Of a stretch of 22,533 nt of DNA, positions 14,449 to 22,366 are shown in pieces; position 1 is the first letter of the stretch, and every line of letters starts with the position of its first letter. Position numbers and translations under genes: made by a program. Location of the stretch: the IMG/VR virus record IMGVR_UViG_3300027710_000149, positions 1 through 22,533 of that record. The stretch is one strand, 5' to 3'. The notes under the pieces are model-generated. The model was not told where the DNA came from. It worked only from the letters and a program-made list of their open reading frames with translations, and ran no database searches. Origin of the DNA: a virus.

Positions 14449-15375
14449 ATGCAGAATGAAATTATTATCACTGATGGGGCCGATAAGGTCAAGAAGAAGC
14501 GTTGGGACACCCGCGAAGATGGTAAGGTCTTCTGGGGAATGAGAGGAGATGGCCGTGAAATATGGCTACCCATGGAAACCGCCAAGAAGCGGCAGGCAGA
14601 TTCAGATCGTCGCAATGACGAGTACAGAAAGCGCAAGTTGGCAAAAGCTGTTAAACCGGAGAATCCTCGGAAACGTGGGGAGACGCGGGATGATGGAATG
14701 ATCTTTTTCTCGTATTCCAATGTCGGCAGTGAGGTTTGGGTGACTACTAACGAGTTTAAGCGACGTTGTGATAAACAGACTCAGGCTAGAAAGAGGTACG
14801 CCAAGGATAATGTAGAGGCTGAGAGGTTGAGAGCAAAGAAATGGCAGGAGGAGAATCCTGAAAAATTTAAGGCGTCTCATCGAGCCAGCAGAGAAAAATA
14901 CAAGGAGAAGCGTTATCAAGCCACTCGTGATTGGAGAGAGCAAAATAAAGAACACCTGCAAGCATATAATAAGGCCAACAGGGAGCGTAATCGGAAGAAT
15001 TTAAGGGAATGGGTGAAGTCCAAATATGCCTCTGATCCAAAATACGCTTTGATTATCAAGGCCCGTGGATTGATGCGCTATGCATTTAATCGTCTAGGAT
15101 TTAAGAAGACCACAAAAACAGCAGAGTTGCTTGGGTGTGATTGGGAAACATTCAAACAACATATTGAATCTCAGTTTTATGGAGAAATGACGTGGGAGTC
15201 ATTTCAGCAAAAGAACCATATTGGAACATCCATGGTTGAGATTGATCATATTATTCCAATCTCTTCTGCCAAGACAGAGGAAGATGTGATAAAGCTTTCA
15301 CACCACACGAACCTTCGACCTATGTGGTGGTGGGAGAATAGGGAGAAAAGGGATAAAATGCCGCACTCCGCATAA
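14449..15375 (+). CDS. HNH homing endonuclease with duplicated N-terminal module
   Basis: 308 residues. The C-terminal 90 residues are an HNH domain: VEIDHIIPIS near 263-272 gives the D-H pair, and HHTNLRPMWWWENREKRDK near 285-303 gives the Asn and following helix. It matches the endonuclease at 789-2018 in layout, including a shared LGC/MGC-led helix before the nuclease core. Two copies of a short module are visible, RWDTREDGKVFW...REIWL at about 19-40 and KRGETRDDGMIFF...SEVWV at 75-98, followed by a very basic helical linker (110-200). The modules may be DNA-binding units. It sits as an insertion between the scaffold and capsid genes, which are normally adjacent. The ATG lacks an SD, unlike the other HNH gene. 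Confidence 0.88.
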   Translation: MQNEIIITDGADKVKKKRWDTREDGKVFWGMRGDGREIWLPMETAKKRQADSDRRNDEYRKRKLAKAVKPENPRKRGETRDDGMIFFSYSNVGSEVWVTTNEFKRRCDKQTQARKRYAKDNVEAERLRAKKWQEENPEKFKASHRASREKYKEKRYQATRDWREQNKEHLQAYNKANRERNRKNLREWVKSKYASDPKYALIIKARGLMRYAFNRLGFKKTTKTAELLGCDWETFKQHIESQFYGEMTWESFQQKNHIGTSMVEIDHIIPISSAKTEEDVIKLSHHTNLRPMWWWENREKRDKMPHSA

Positions 15376-15643
15376 TTTCAGTAAAATAATCTTGACTGTT
15401 GAGCTTATGGTGCCATCATCGCCATGAGCTAAAAAGCGTGTATCAACGCTCCTAGGAGGCTCTCTAGGTGAAATGGTGACTGAGCGCCCTACACGGGGCA
15501 AACCCAGCAATGGGGCATTCCAGGCTCAAGAATGGAAGTAGAACAAGCGTCATGGCATTCAGCCAATGGCATCCTCTTGTTCAAACAAACAACCCGTTCC
15601 AACACCCGCCTAATAGGCAAAACAACTAAACTCACCTAAGACT
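15376..15643 (+). promoter_or_regulatory. Structured leader of the capsid gene
   Basis: 268 bases without a clear gene. Inverted pairs visible: AGCTTATGG/CCATGAGCT at 15402-15430 (one T-G wobble), GCGT/ACGC at 15436-15449, CCTAG/CTAGG at 15451-15468, GCCC/GGGC just after 15484 and GAACAAG/CTTGTTC at 15541-15582, the last enclosing two copies of ATGGCAT. CTCCTAGGAG at 15449-15458 is also a perfect palindrome. No sigma70-type promoter is obvious. A 22-codon frame at 15473-15541 lies within it. The clustering of structure before the most highly expressed virion gene suggests a regulatory RNA or mRNA-stabilising leader. Confidence 0.45.
15473..15541 (+). CDS. Possible 22-residue leader peptide
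   Basis: An ATG frame of 22 codons (MVTERPTRGKPSNG, then AFQAQEWK) ending TAG inside the capsid leader. A perfect AGGAGG lies 13 bases upstream, too far for ideal pairing, and AGGTGA is almost adjacent. Basic and Pro-containing, without a family. Leader peptides can couple translation to RNA structure, but a chance frame is quite possible. Confidence 0.2.
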   Translation: MVTERPTRGKPSNGAFQAQEWK

Positions 15644-16822
15644 ATGGCATGTACAGATATTAATCAATTTCTGGAGTCTGAGAGCCAAAGAATCGTCGAT
15701 GATCCTTCCGAGAAGCAATTCATCAGCAATCCTTGGCAGAACGACTCTATCGTTCCGCGTTCCCGCTGGCCCAATGGTATGGGCGATACCCCGAACTTCC
15801 TGACCTTTGAGCGTGCGATGCCGTACGGCTCCGATGTCTCGTTCACCACCTACGGCTTCAATGACGGCGGTAGCGGTGACGAAGGCGGTTCTTGCCAGCC
15901 TCCTGTGTCCACAATCTATCCTTCGCAGACTCGTCGCTCGATGGAACTCAAGATTGCGGCTGTCGAAAGCCCTCCCTTCTGTATCGAAGATGCTCGTATG
16001 AGCTACAACATCGTTCAGCAGGCTGCTGCCTTCATCCGTAACCTTCGTGGATACTCCCGCTACCTGTGGGAAAATCAACGCCGCGATCAGTTCACGTCCA
16101 TCTGCTCCAACAAGTACGTCGCTGACGCTGGCCTTACGGTCAACTCCGCTTCGTTCGCCACTGGAACGATTGGCACCCTGAAGCGCGAGATGCTTGATTA
16201 CATCCGCTACAGCCTCATCCGTAATGGAGCAGACATTCAGAACGGCCTCTCCGTCAACAAGATGGGTCAGCCTCTTCTGCCACTCGTCCTCTCCGATGAA
16301 GCTCAGCAGACTCTCGCTACCGATGGCGTGACCATCCAGAACATCCGCTGGGACTCCGAAAAGGTCCGTGCGCTCAACAATGCCCCTGGTTCCTTTGACA
16401 GCCTCAACGGCTTCAAGATGACCATCGACATCGCTGCTGCTCGCTGGAATCTTGTCGGTGGTGCTTGGGTGCGCGTTCCCTTCATGCTCCCTGCTACCAA
16501 CAAGGGTGATCCTGCGAACGTCAATCCAGCCTACTTCACGGCTCAATACGAAGATGCGATCATCGCCACCAAGCAGGTTGTGAAGTTTGCGATTCCTGAT
16601 TCTCAGCTTTCCGCTGGGGAAATGAAATTCGCTCCTCAGGACTACCTTGGCCGATTCAACTGGATCAACAAGTATGACCGCACTTGCAACGTGGACGAAA
16701 ACATTGGCTTCTTCCGTGGCAAGTTCGCCTACGGTGCTCAGCCAGTGATTCCTGAATACGGTGCAATCCTCCGCTTCCGTCGCTGCCCAACCAACTGGGT
16801 TGTGAACACCGCCTGCTCTTAA
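15644..16822 (+). CDS. Major capsid protein
   Basis: 392 residues. Assignment rests on position after portal and scaffold, size in the HK97-fold range, and signs of high expression: a biased, C-ending codon set unlike the neighbouring genes, its own leader, and a strong terminator right after the stop. The sequence starts MACTDINQFLESESQRI and contains the long helix-like stretch IVQQAAAFIRNLRGYSRYLW (about 125-144). A mixed beta-rich second half follows, with VLSDEAQQTLATDGVTIQNI and ending NWVVNTACS. The helix followed by alternating beta segments fits the spine helix and P domain of the HK97 fold. It would form the icosahedral shell around the scaffold. No family name can be read off with certainty. 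Confidence 0.75.
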   Translation: MACTDINQFLESESQRIVDDPSEKQFISNPWQNDSIVPRSRWPNGMGDTPNFLTFERAMPYGSDVSFTTYGFNDGGSGDEGGSCQPPVSTIYPSQTRRSMELKIAAVESPPFCIEDARMSYNIVQQAAAFIRNLRGYSRYLWENQRRDQFTSICSNKYVADAGLTVNSASFATGTIGTLKREMLDYIRYSLIRNGADIQNGLSVNKMGQPLLPLVLSDEAQQTLATDGVTIQNIRWDSEKVRALNNAPGSFDSLNGFKMTIDIAAARWNLVGGAWVRVPFMLPATNKGDPANVNPAYFTAQYEDAIIATKQVVKFAIPDSQLSAGEMKFAPQDYLGRFNWINKYDRTCNVDENIGFFRGKFAYGAQPVIPEYGAILRFRRCPTNWVVNTACS

Positions 16823-16840
16823 TCGAGTAGAACCACTTGA

Positions 16841-16878
16841 GGCGGGGTTAGTCTAAAAAACTAGCCCCGCCTTTCTTG
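16841..16878 (+). terminator. Intrinsic terminator after the capsid gene
   Basis: GGCGGGGTTAGT (16841-16852) pairs with ACTAGCCCCGCC (16860-16871) through 12 positions with one T-G wobble, around a seven-base loop, and is followed by TTTCTTGC. It starts 18 bases after the capsid stop. It would separate the abundant capsid transcript from the fibre genes. Confidence 0.88.
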
Positions 16879-16914
16879 CATACACACCAAAACTCTGCTA
16901 ATAGCTAATTGCTT

Positions 16915-17187
16915 ATGAAACTCTCTTTTACCTCACCTGAAGGCTGGCAAATGCCAGAAGACGCAACACCTGGACAGCCTTTTCAAGCTGTTGGAACATT
17001 CCTCGCCGATGAAGATGGCAATCTCACTCTGACAGCCATTGATGGAACCGAAATTCCAATGATGGAAGACGACGAGATGGAGATGGAAGATGAAGGAGTT
17101 GAAGTCGAAGTAACGATGCCTGAAAAAGAAATGTCTGAAGAAGAAGACATGATGGATCGCGCTAAGAAAATGGGCGTCTTCAAATAA
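16915..17187 (+). CDS. Acidic small protein, possible capsid decoration or linker
   Basis: 90 residues from the ATG giving MKLSFTSPEGWQMPEDATPG; an upstream TTG two codons earlier is less likely. Residues 1-48 look like a small beta domain (PFQAVGTFLADEDGNLTLTA). Residues 49-80 are almost entirely Glu, Asp and Met (EDDEMEMEDEGVEVEV), ending with a short basic helix (RAKKMGVFK). Such acidic tails can hold a partner or keep a head protein soluble. Placed just after the capsid gene and before fibre genes, it may be a head-decoration, connector or chaperone-like protein. No family is recognised. Confidence 0.65.
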   Translation: MKLSFTSPEGWQMPEDATPGQPFQAVGTFLADEDGNLTLTAIDGTEIPMMEDDEMEMEDEGVEVEVTMPEKEMSEEEDMMDRAKKMGVFK

Positions 17188-17199
17188 ACATCTCATCTT

Positions 17200-17571
17200 A
17201 TGAGGCCAGCATTTTCTGATGAAGTAAACGCAATGGTTGTCTTCGTTGCCGGAGACACATGGAATGGATTTCCGTCCATCACCGTGTCCAATCGTATTGC
17301 GCCTGGAGATCTGGCCTCAGTTAAGATGGCATTCAAGCTCAACCCAAAGAGCACAATGCCAACGCTGGAACTCACCAGTGGCAATGCAGACATCACCATT
17401 AGTGATCCGGTGAATTGGGTATTCACCATCAATCCAGGTCGATACGAATTGCCAATTGGGCAATATGTCTGGCAGATTGAAACGACTGACGACAGCACTC
17501 CATCAGCTTATGTCGAAACATTGATGGAAGGCATCGGAGAAGTGCTATCCAACTACACGACCACAACCTGA
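17200..17571 (+). CDS. BppU-like phage appendage protein
   Basis: 123 residues, beta-rich. The layout is short polar strands (TWNGFPSITVSNRIAPGD), then FKLNPKSTMPTLELTSGNAD, then VFTINPGRYELPIGQYVWQI and a closing VETLMEGIGEVLSNYT. This resembles the immunoglobulin-like or BppU N-terminal type of phage baseplate or fibre-associated proteins, where the sandwich anchors the receptor-binding module. The stop overlaps the fibre start (TGATG), so the two are coupled in translation and probably assemble together. The name is by resemblance; other phage Ig-like domains would look alike at this level. Confidence 0.55.
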   Translation: MRPAFSDEVNAMVVFVAGDTWNGFPSITVSNRIAPGDLASVKMAFKLNPKSTMPTLELTSGNADITISDPVNWVFTINPGRYELPIGQYVWQIETTDDSTPSAYVETLMEGIGEVLSNYTTTT

Positions 17572-20426
17572 TGAGCCAGACAAATATTTCCGTTAATTCC
17601 ACGCTTGGTCCAACAATTGAAGTTCTGAGTGACGGAGGCATTGTAATCAATGTTGCCACTCCTGTCAGTGGAACTGGAGATGTGACTGGTTCAAGCTCTT
17701 CTGCGGATAACCAGATTGTCCGCTTCAATGGCATAAGTGGAAGAATCATTCAGAACTCTGGAATCACGATTGCTGATGGAGTATCAGGCGCATTATCAGG
17801 AACGAATACAGGTGACGTAACAATTGGAACGGCAAACGGCTTGTCCATTGCTGGTCAGGCATTGAGCCTTGGAACCTCCTCCGCATCAACCACGGGCGCA
17901 TTGACATCCACCGATTGGAGCACGTTCAACAGCAAGCAGCCTGCTGGAAATTACATCACGGCACTAACCGGAGATGTCACTGCATCTGGCCCTGGTTCTG
18001 CTGCTGCCACACTTGCTTCAACGGCTGTAACTCCAGGAGCATACACACTGGCAAACATAACGGTGGATAGCAAAGGGCGCATCACATCTGCTGCCAATGG
18101 GTCTGCTGGAACCGTTACAAGTGTTGGCATCACTGGAACAGATGGCATCCAAGTTGATTCAGGATCGCCAGTAACGACATCTGGAGACATTCAGCTTGGT
18201 GTTGATGCTGCCACAATGAAGACCACGCTAAATCTGGCTGGCACAAATACCGGAGATCAAAACATTTTTGGCACGTTCGCTGTTGCAGGTCAAAGCAATG
18301 TAGTGGCTGATTCTACGAGCGACACGTTGACATTGGTAGCTGGGACCAACATCACAATTACCACTAATGATGCTACTGACAGCATCACCATTAACAGCAC
18401 TGCATCTGGCGGAGGAACACCCGGCGGATTAGATACTCAAGTTCAGTTTAACGATGGCGGTAATTTCGGTGGTGATTCAGGACTGACGTACGACAAAACG
18501 ACAGACACGCTTTCAGCGACAAATCTGACGGTTAGCGGTCTTTCGACATTGGCTCATATTCATGGCTCTATTGCTGGAAATCTTTACGTCCATGTCAAAA
18601 ATACCAGTGGAGTTACCATAGCAAAAGGAACGCCAGTTTATGCGACAGGCAGCGTTGGAGTTAGTGGAAGAATTGAAGTATCGGCGGCTGATTATACCAA
18701 CTCAGCTAAGATGCCAGCTATCGGGATCACTGATACCCAATTAATCGCAAACGCAGAGGGTAACGCCGTCATAGTTGGCGAAGTCACAGGACTAGCAACT
18801 AACAGCTACGCAATCAATCAAGAGCTTTTTGTTGGAACATCCGGACTGCTTGGAGCACTGCCAACAACGGGAGAAGCCCAATCAATCGCTGTTGTTTCTC
18901 GCGCTCATGCTTCCACTGGCATCATTGTTGTTAATTCTCAGGCTAGAATAGCAAATGGATCAATAACTAACGCAAGGTTGGCCAACATGGCTGCTAACAC
19001 GATCAAAGGTCGTGTTACCGCATCAACAGGCGCTCCTGAAGATATTACGCCAGCTTCGCTAACCGAAGAAACGGCACCGGCAGCAGGAGATTTCTTGTTA
19101 GGCTGGGAATCAGGAGGCGGCATTCGCAAGTTTGACGTTGGTGATTTGCCAGGAGGAGGCGGAACACCTGGAGGAGTTAACACCGAGTTGCAATTCAACA
19201 ACTCAGGAGCCTTTGGAGGTGCGGATATTCGTTGGGTTGATCCATATCTGGAGATGCCAATTGATGGAACCGTTGCGACAAGGGCAAAAATTGGAATGCA
19301 GTCTGGAGCCGATAATGGCTCTTATACAGCTAACGCTGGAAATTTACTAACATACGGTGGCGACGGTGGATCGACACCACAAAGTCCAGGAGGTGGTTCT
19401 GGCGGCGCTGGTGGAGAAATTAGAACGTATGGCGGAAACGGTTTTACAAGTGGCGAGCCTGGAGGTGACTACAGTGGAGGTACCGGCGGTTACATTCACA
19501 CATATGGAGGAGACGCAACAGATGGATTAAATGGTAATCCAGGTGGCTATATTAATACGAGCAATGGCGGAGGAAATATTGATACCAGTATTAACGGAGG
19601 ATCAATTATAACAACAGGCACAGGTTCAATTGGGTTTGGTGGACCATCTACTCGCACAACTCTCAACGGAACAGCCACATCAAACCAAACCATATCTCTA
19701 CCAGACGCCTCTGGAACTTTACTCTTACAGAATGGCGCACTTGGAACTCCATCTAGTGGAACACTTACGAATTGCACAGGATTGCCCATTGCTGGCGGCG
19801 GCACAGGTCAAACAACCGCAGTCGCTGCATTTGATGCACTCGCGCCAACCACGACAAAAGGCGATCTTATTGCTCACAATGGCACCGATAATATCCGAGT
19901 TGCTGTAGGTGCTACTAACGGCCATGTGCTTACGGTAGATAGCGCCGAGGCAAGTGGAATCAAATGGGCTGCGGCAAGTGGTGGAATTGCCCCATTATTT
20001 GCCTCCAAAACTGACACTGAGACTCTAGCCGCAGCGGCTTGGACAGATATTACCGGTCTAAGCATTGCATTTCAGGCTTTAAATATCACGCAAAAAATCT
20101 CAGTTAGAGCGTGTTTAAACGCTGGAAATCCAACTACGGCAATTATTGGTTTTAGATTAGTAAATGAAGATGGTGTTCTTCTTCAGGGCGCTGCTTCTGG
20201 ATCTCGTTTGCAATGTCACGCATTTGTTTACGGAACAGCAGCCTCAATTACTACACCAGTCACTTTTGAGGTGGTATTTACACCTGGAACTATCTCCTTA
20301 AGAAATTACAAAGTTCAGTGGTTTAGGTCTGGCTCTGGAAATGTTTATATCAATCGAACCTCAGCTGATGTAGATAGCAATTTGTATCCTCGAACTGCAT
20401 CAACCCTGTTTCTTCAATCTTTCTAA
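17571..20426 (+). CDS. Large fibre protein with repeats and C-terminal knob
   Basis: 951 residues, rich in Gly, Thr, Ser, Asn and Ala and poor in charge. It shows phage fibre signatures: TSTDWSTFNSKQPAGNYITA with ALTGDVTASGPGSAAATL, then ITVDSKGRITSAANG (about 110-180). The block GGGTPGGLDTQVQFNDGGNF near 280 recurs as GGGTPGGVNTELQFNNSGAF near 525. A Gly-rich stretch with many YGG and GGYI units (about 595-685) follows. LGTPSSGTLTNCTGLPIAGG, GGTGQTT and TKGDLIAHNGTDNIRV (about 720-775) are widely shared in tail fibres. The last 150 residues end in SLRNYKVQWFRSGSG and look like a compact beta knob for receptor binding. Probably a trimeric fibre. The position right after the capsid gene makes a head fibre as plausible as a tail fibre. 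Confidence 0.8.
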   Translation: MSQTNISVNSTLGPTIEVLSDGGIVINVATPVSGTGDVTGSSSSADNQIVRFNGISGRIIQNSGITIADGVSGALSGTNTGDVTIGTANGLSIAGQALSLGTSSASTTGALTSTDWSTFNSKQPAGNYITALTGDVTASGPGSAAATLASTAVTPGAYTLANITVDSKGRITSAANGSAGTVTSVGITGTDGIQVDSGSPVTTSGDIQLGVDAATMKTTLNLAGTNTGDQNIFGTFAVAGQSNVVADSTSDTLTLVAGTNITITTNDATDSITINSTASGGGTPGGLDTQVQFNDGGNFGGDSGLTYDKTTDTLSATNLTVSGLSTLAHIHGSIAGNLYVHVKNTSGVTIAKGTPVYATGSVGVSGRIEVSAADYTNSAKMPAIGITDTQLIANAEGNAVIVGEVTGLATNSYAINQELFVGTSGLLGALPTTGEAQSIAVVSRAHASTGIIVVNSQARIANGSITNARLANMAANTIKGRVTASTGAPEDITPASLTEETAPAAGDFLLGWESGGGIRKFDVGDLPGGGGTPGGVNTELQFNNSGAFGGADIRWVDPYLEMPIDGTVATRAKIGMQSGADNGSYTANAGNLLTYGGDGGSTPQSPGGGSGGAGGEIRTYGGNGFTSGEPGGDYSGGTGGYIHTYGGDATDGLNGNPGGYINTSNGGGNIDTSINGGSIITTGTGSIGFGGPSTRTTLNGTATSNQTISLPDASGTLLLQNGALGTPSSGTLTNCTGLPIAGGGTGQTTAVAAFDALAPTTTKGDLIAHNGTDNIRVAVGATNGHVLTVDSAEASGIKWAAASGGIAPLFASKTDTETLAAAAWTDITGLSIAFQALNITQKISVRACLNAGNPTTAIIGFRLVNEDGVLLQGAASGSRLQCHAFVYGTAASITTPVTFEVVFTPGTISLRNYKVQWFRSGSGNVYINRTSADVDSNLYPRTASTLFLQSF
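18409..19207 (+). repeat. Degenerate coding repeats within the fibre gene
   Basis: Two copies of a segment encoding GGGTPGG-x-x-T-x-x-QFN are found, the first near 18409-18470 and the second near 19145-19207, with about 735 bases between. The peptide is conserved but the DNA differs at many third positions, so they are old duplications kept for structure. Confidence 0.6.
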
Positions 20427-20428
20427 AT

Positions 20429-20809
20429 ATGGACCTTAGCCTAGCAATTGCTTACGCATACCCTTCAGCCGAATGGAGCCTGTCTGGCAACGACTACGAC
20501 ACGCTTATTTGGCACGGCCCTGGAGAAAAACCAACCTTGGCTGAATTGCAGTCAGCGTGGGATTTAAAGCCAGCAGAGCCGGTTGTCGTTTCATTCCGCT
20601 CTTTGGCATTTGCACTTCTGCAAACTGGACTTTACGAGCAAGTCAAAACTGCCGCTTTAGCAACTCCAGAAGGAGAAATTTGGTGGAACACGGCGCAAAG
20701 CACTACAGTCCATCGCGATCATCCATTTGTGATTGAGCTTGGTGCTGCTATCGGTCAAACACCTGAGCAGTTGGATGCCATTTTCGCATCGGCATTGGCT
20801 TCTCAGTGA
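20429..20809 (+). CDS. XkdW-like fibre-associated or assembly protein
   Basis: 126 residues, two bases after the fibre stop. The N-terminal part shows AYPSAEWSLSGNDYDTLIWH, then PTLAELQSAWD, the pattern of the XkdW-like small proteins found after fibre genes in many phages, where they are thought to help fibre folding or attachment. The rest is helical (FRSLAFALLQTGLYEQVKTA) and ends DAIFASALASQ. The molecular role is inferred from gene position and family, not demonstrated. Confidence 0.65.
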   Translation: MDLSLAIAYAYPSAEWSLSGNDYDTLIWHGPGEKPTLAELQSAWDLKPAEPVVVSFRSLAFALLQTGLYEQVKTAALATPEGEIWWNTAQSTTVHRDHPFVIELGAAIGQTPEQLDAIFASALASQ

Positions 20810-20818
20810 GAATTGAAT

Positions 20819-20840
20819 TTTGATTGATTTGTGAATCAAA
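20819..20840. repeat. A/T-rich hairpin after the fibre-assembly gene
   Basis: TTTGATT (20819-20825) pairs with AATCAAA (20834-20840) around an eight-base loop, ten bases after the stop codon. It lacks a following T tract on the + strand, so it is a weak terminator at best. Confidence 0.3.
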
Positions 20841-20858
20841 CGCTACAAGGTATCAACA

Positions 20859-21062
20859 ATGCCTGGACAATTACAAACACTGTCGGTTCCGCCTCCTGTT
20901 AGCGTTCCAACGCTGCTGAATGCTATTCGTGTGGGATTGGTAAACCTTAATAATCCAGGAACGATCACTTATGATCCACTGGCTGTTCCGCCGCCTCCAG
21001 TGAGCGAGCAGACGCTTTACTACGCCATCTACAATGCAGCAGGAGGAGAAATTCAATCCTAA
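20859..21062 (+). CDS. Small PPPVS-repeat protein
   Basis: 67 residues. Contains two copies of a short unit: LSVPPPVSVPTLLNAI at about residues 8-23 and AVPPPPVSEQTLYYAIYN at about 42-59. The following gene begins with a third copy. Proline-Val-Ser hinges followed by a hydrophobic helix suggest small docking motifs for assembly on a fibre or another subunit. A weak AAGG precedes the ATG. No domain family is recognised. Adjacent to, and probably co-expressed with, the larger protein that shares the motif. Confidence 0.65.
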   Translation: MPGQLQTLSVPPPVSVPTLLNAIRVGLVNLNNPGTITYDPLAVPPPPVSEQTLYYAIYNAAGGEIQS

Positions 21063-21064
21063 TT

Positions 21065-21964
21065 ATGGCTGGCGTTCCACAGACATTGCAGATACCACCA
21101 CCTGTGAGCATTCAAACGATGCTTTACAATACCTATTTGCAGATTATTGGCGGTGGAAATGCGCCATTTGTGGGACCGCTTGATGCTTTGGTATCGCAAG
21201 GAGCGACATTTTTATATGTCGGATCAAGCCAGCGGCTGTTAACCAGTTACACTGGGCCACTTTGCAGGTTGCAAGGCAACGGAACCGGAAGTCCAGAGGC
21301 TGATATTGGGTATCTAGCCAATGGCAAAATCGACCTATCAGCAGTGGCAGATATTGCAGCGCAATCTGGCGGAACAGCAGCGTTTGGCGTGACTTGGTAT
21401 GGTCAAGCTGGCGGAAGAAATGCAACGCAAGCGGCAGCGGCTAGCCGCATGAAGTTTAGCACCGCCATGAATGCCAATGGCGGATGGGGAGATGGCGTGC
21501 CAGCCGCTACTTGGATGGATCTTAATTTGGGAACTATCAGTTTTCCTTTTTATGTTTCTGCGGTGGTTAGGACCAGTGTCCTTGGCACAAGACCGCTATT
21601 AGGAACCTCTGCATCATCTTCAAATCGCTTCATGAGAACTAGTGGCGGTGCCATGCAGCAAAATTGGGGTGGGACATCCATGAGCGGCACTGCATTAGAA
21701 GTGGCCGATGGTCTTCACGTTTTGGGATATTTAGCCAATAGTGCGTCATCAAAACACTTTTTGGATGGGGCGTTGCTTTTAACCGGCAACCCAGGAACAA
21801 CTCAGACATCCATGATTAGTGGCCGTATCGGATCAGACAATTTTAGCCGGTGGCTAAACACAGCAAACACGGCTATTTTTGAAATGGTCATATTCTCAAT
21901 GGACCCAACGGGCCTTGCTGGATGGAGCGCCTTTCAAGCTAACCAATTGGCACGCTATTCATAA
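21065..21964 (+). CDS. Appendage protein with arabinofuranosidase-B/LamG-like domain
   Basis: 299 residues. Residues 1-32 hold LQIPPPVSIQTMLYNTY, the shared PPPVS motif. Residues 40-299 read like the catalytic beta-sandwich of arabinofuranosidase B (GH54) and related LamG-like domains: SSQRLLTSYTGPLCRLQGNG with DIGY and FGVTWYGQAGGRNATQAAAA (about 55-125), then strands to WSAFQANQLARYS. In phages this fold appears as a carbohydrate-binding or -cleaving domain on tail or head appendages. I cannot confirm catalytic residues, so a binding lectin without hydrolysis is equally likely. Its stop overlaps the next gene (TAATG). It may recognise or trim host glycans, consistent with the glycosyltransferases on the left. 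Confidence 0.65.
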   Translation: MAGVPQTLQIPPPVSIQTMLYNTYLQIIGGGNAPFVGPLDALVSQGATFLYVGSSQRLLTSYTGPLCRLQGNGTGSPEADIGYLANGKIDLSAVADIAAQSGGTAAFGVTWYGQAGGRNATQAAAASRMKFSTAMNANGGWGDGVPAATWMDLNLGTISFPFYVSAVVRTSVLGTRPLLGTSASSSNRFMRTSGGAMQQNWGGTSMSGTALEVADGLHVLGYLANSASSKHFLDGALLLTGNPGTTQTSMISGRIGSDNFSRWLNTANTAIFEMVIFSMDPTGLAGWSAFQANQLARYS

Positions 21965-22356
21965 TGATCATTTACGTTCCATCTTCTGCCGCTGAAGCAT
22001 TAAGCCGAGAGCTTTGGGCATTGTCGCGTCCGAGCACTATTAGCCAGCCGGGTGACACCGAGTTCATGTTCGGATGGATTGATGATGTCGTTGGTCAGCG
22101 GTGGATTGAGGTGCATGACGACTTCTCAATCATCATTCATCCAGACGCTGAGCTTGGCGGCATCGCTGACATCCTTCAACCGTGGATCGACGCTGGTGAT
22201 TTGCCAAGTGACACGAACGCGCAACTAGCCGCGATCCTTGATTCCAAGCGCGGTCAACGTCTGGTCGTTTACGACGCTTTCCCGCAGCTTTTCAAAGACA
22301 TGGGCAAGACCTACGAGCAAATGGTTGCCTCAGGGTTGCTTGAGGAACAAAACTAA
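21964..22356 (+). CDS. Hypothetical phage protein, 130 residues
   Basis: Starts at an ATG overlapping the previous stop. Begins MIIYVPSSAAEALSRELWAL and shows TEFMFGWIDDVVGQRWIEVH, an acidic middle with DAELGGIADILQPWIDAGDL, and a helical end (KTYEQMVASGLLEEQ). It appears as a small alpha/beta protein; no known family is recognised. Coupling to the appendage gene suggests a structural or assembly role in the same complex. Confidence 0.65.
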   Translation: MIIYVPSSAAEALSRELWALSRPSTISQPGDTEFMFGWIDDVVGQRWIEVHDDFSIIIHPDAELGGIADILQPWIDAGDLPSDTNAQLAAILDSKRGQRLVVYDAFPQLFKDMGKTYEQMVASGLLEEQN

Positions 22357-22366
22357 TTCACAAACC

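Noticed and set aside
15392-15420. TTGACT as a capsid promoter
   Set aside because: No TATAAT-like element occurs at 16-18 bases from it, and it lies inside a hairpin region.
14228-15643. Group I intron hosting the HNH gene
   Set aside because: I could not find the conserved P, Q, R, S core elements, and the capsid and scaffold genes are complete, so there is no split exon.
15632-16546. Antisense frame over the capsid gene
   Set aside because: Open because of the biased codon usage of the capsid gene; no motif and opposite to all transcription signals.
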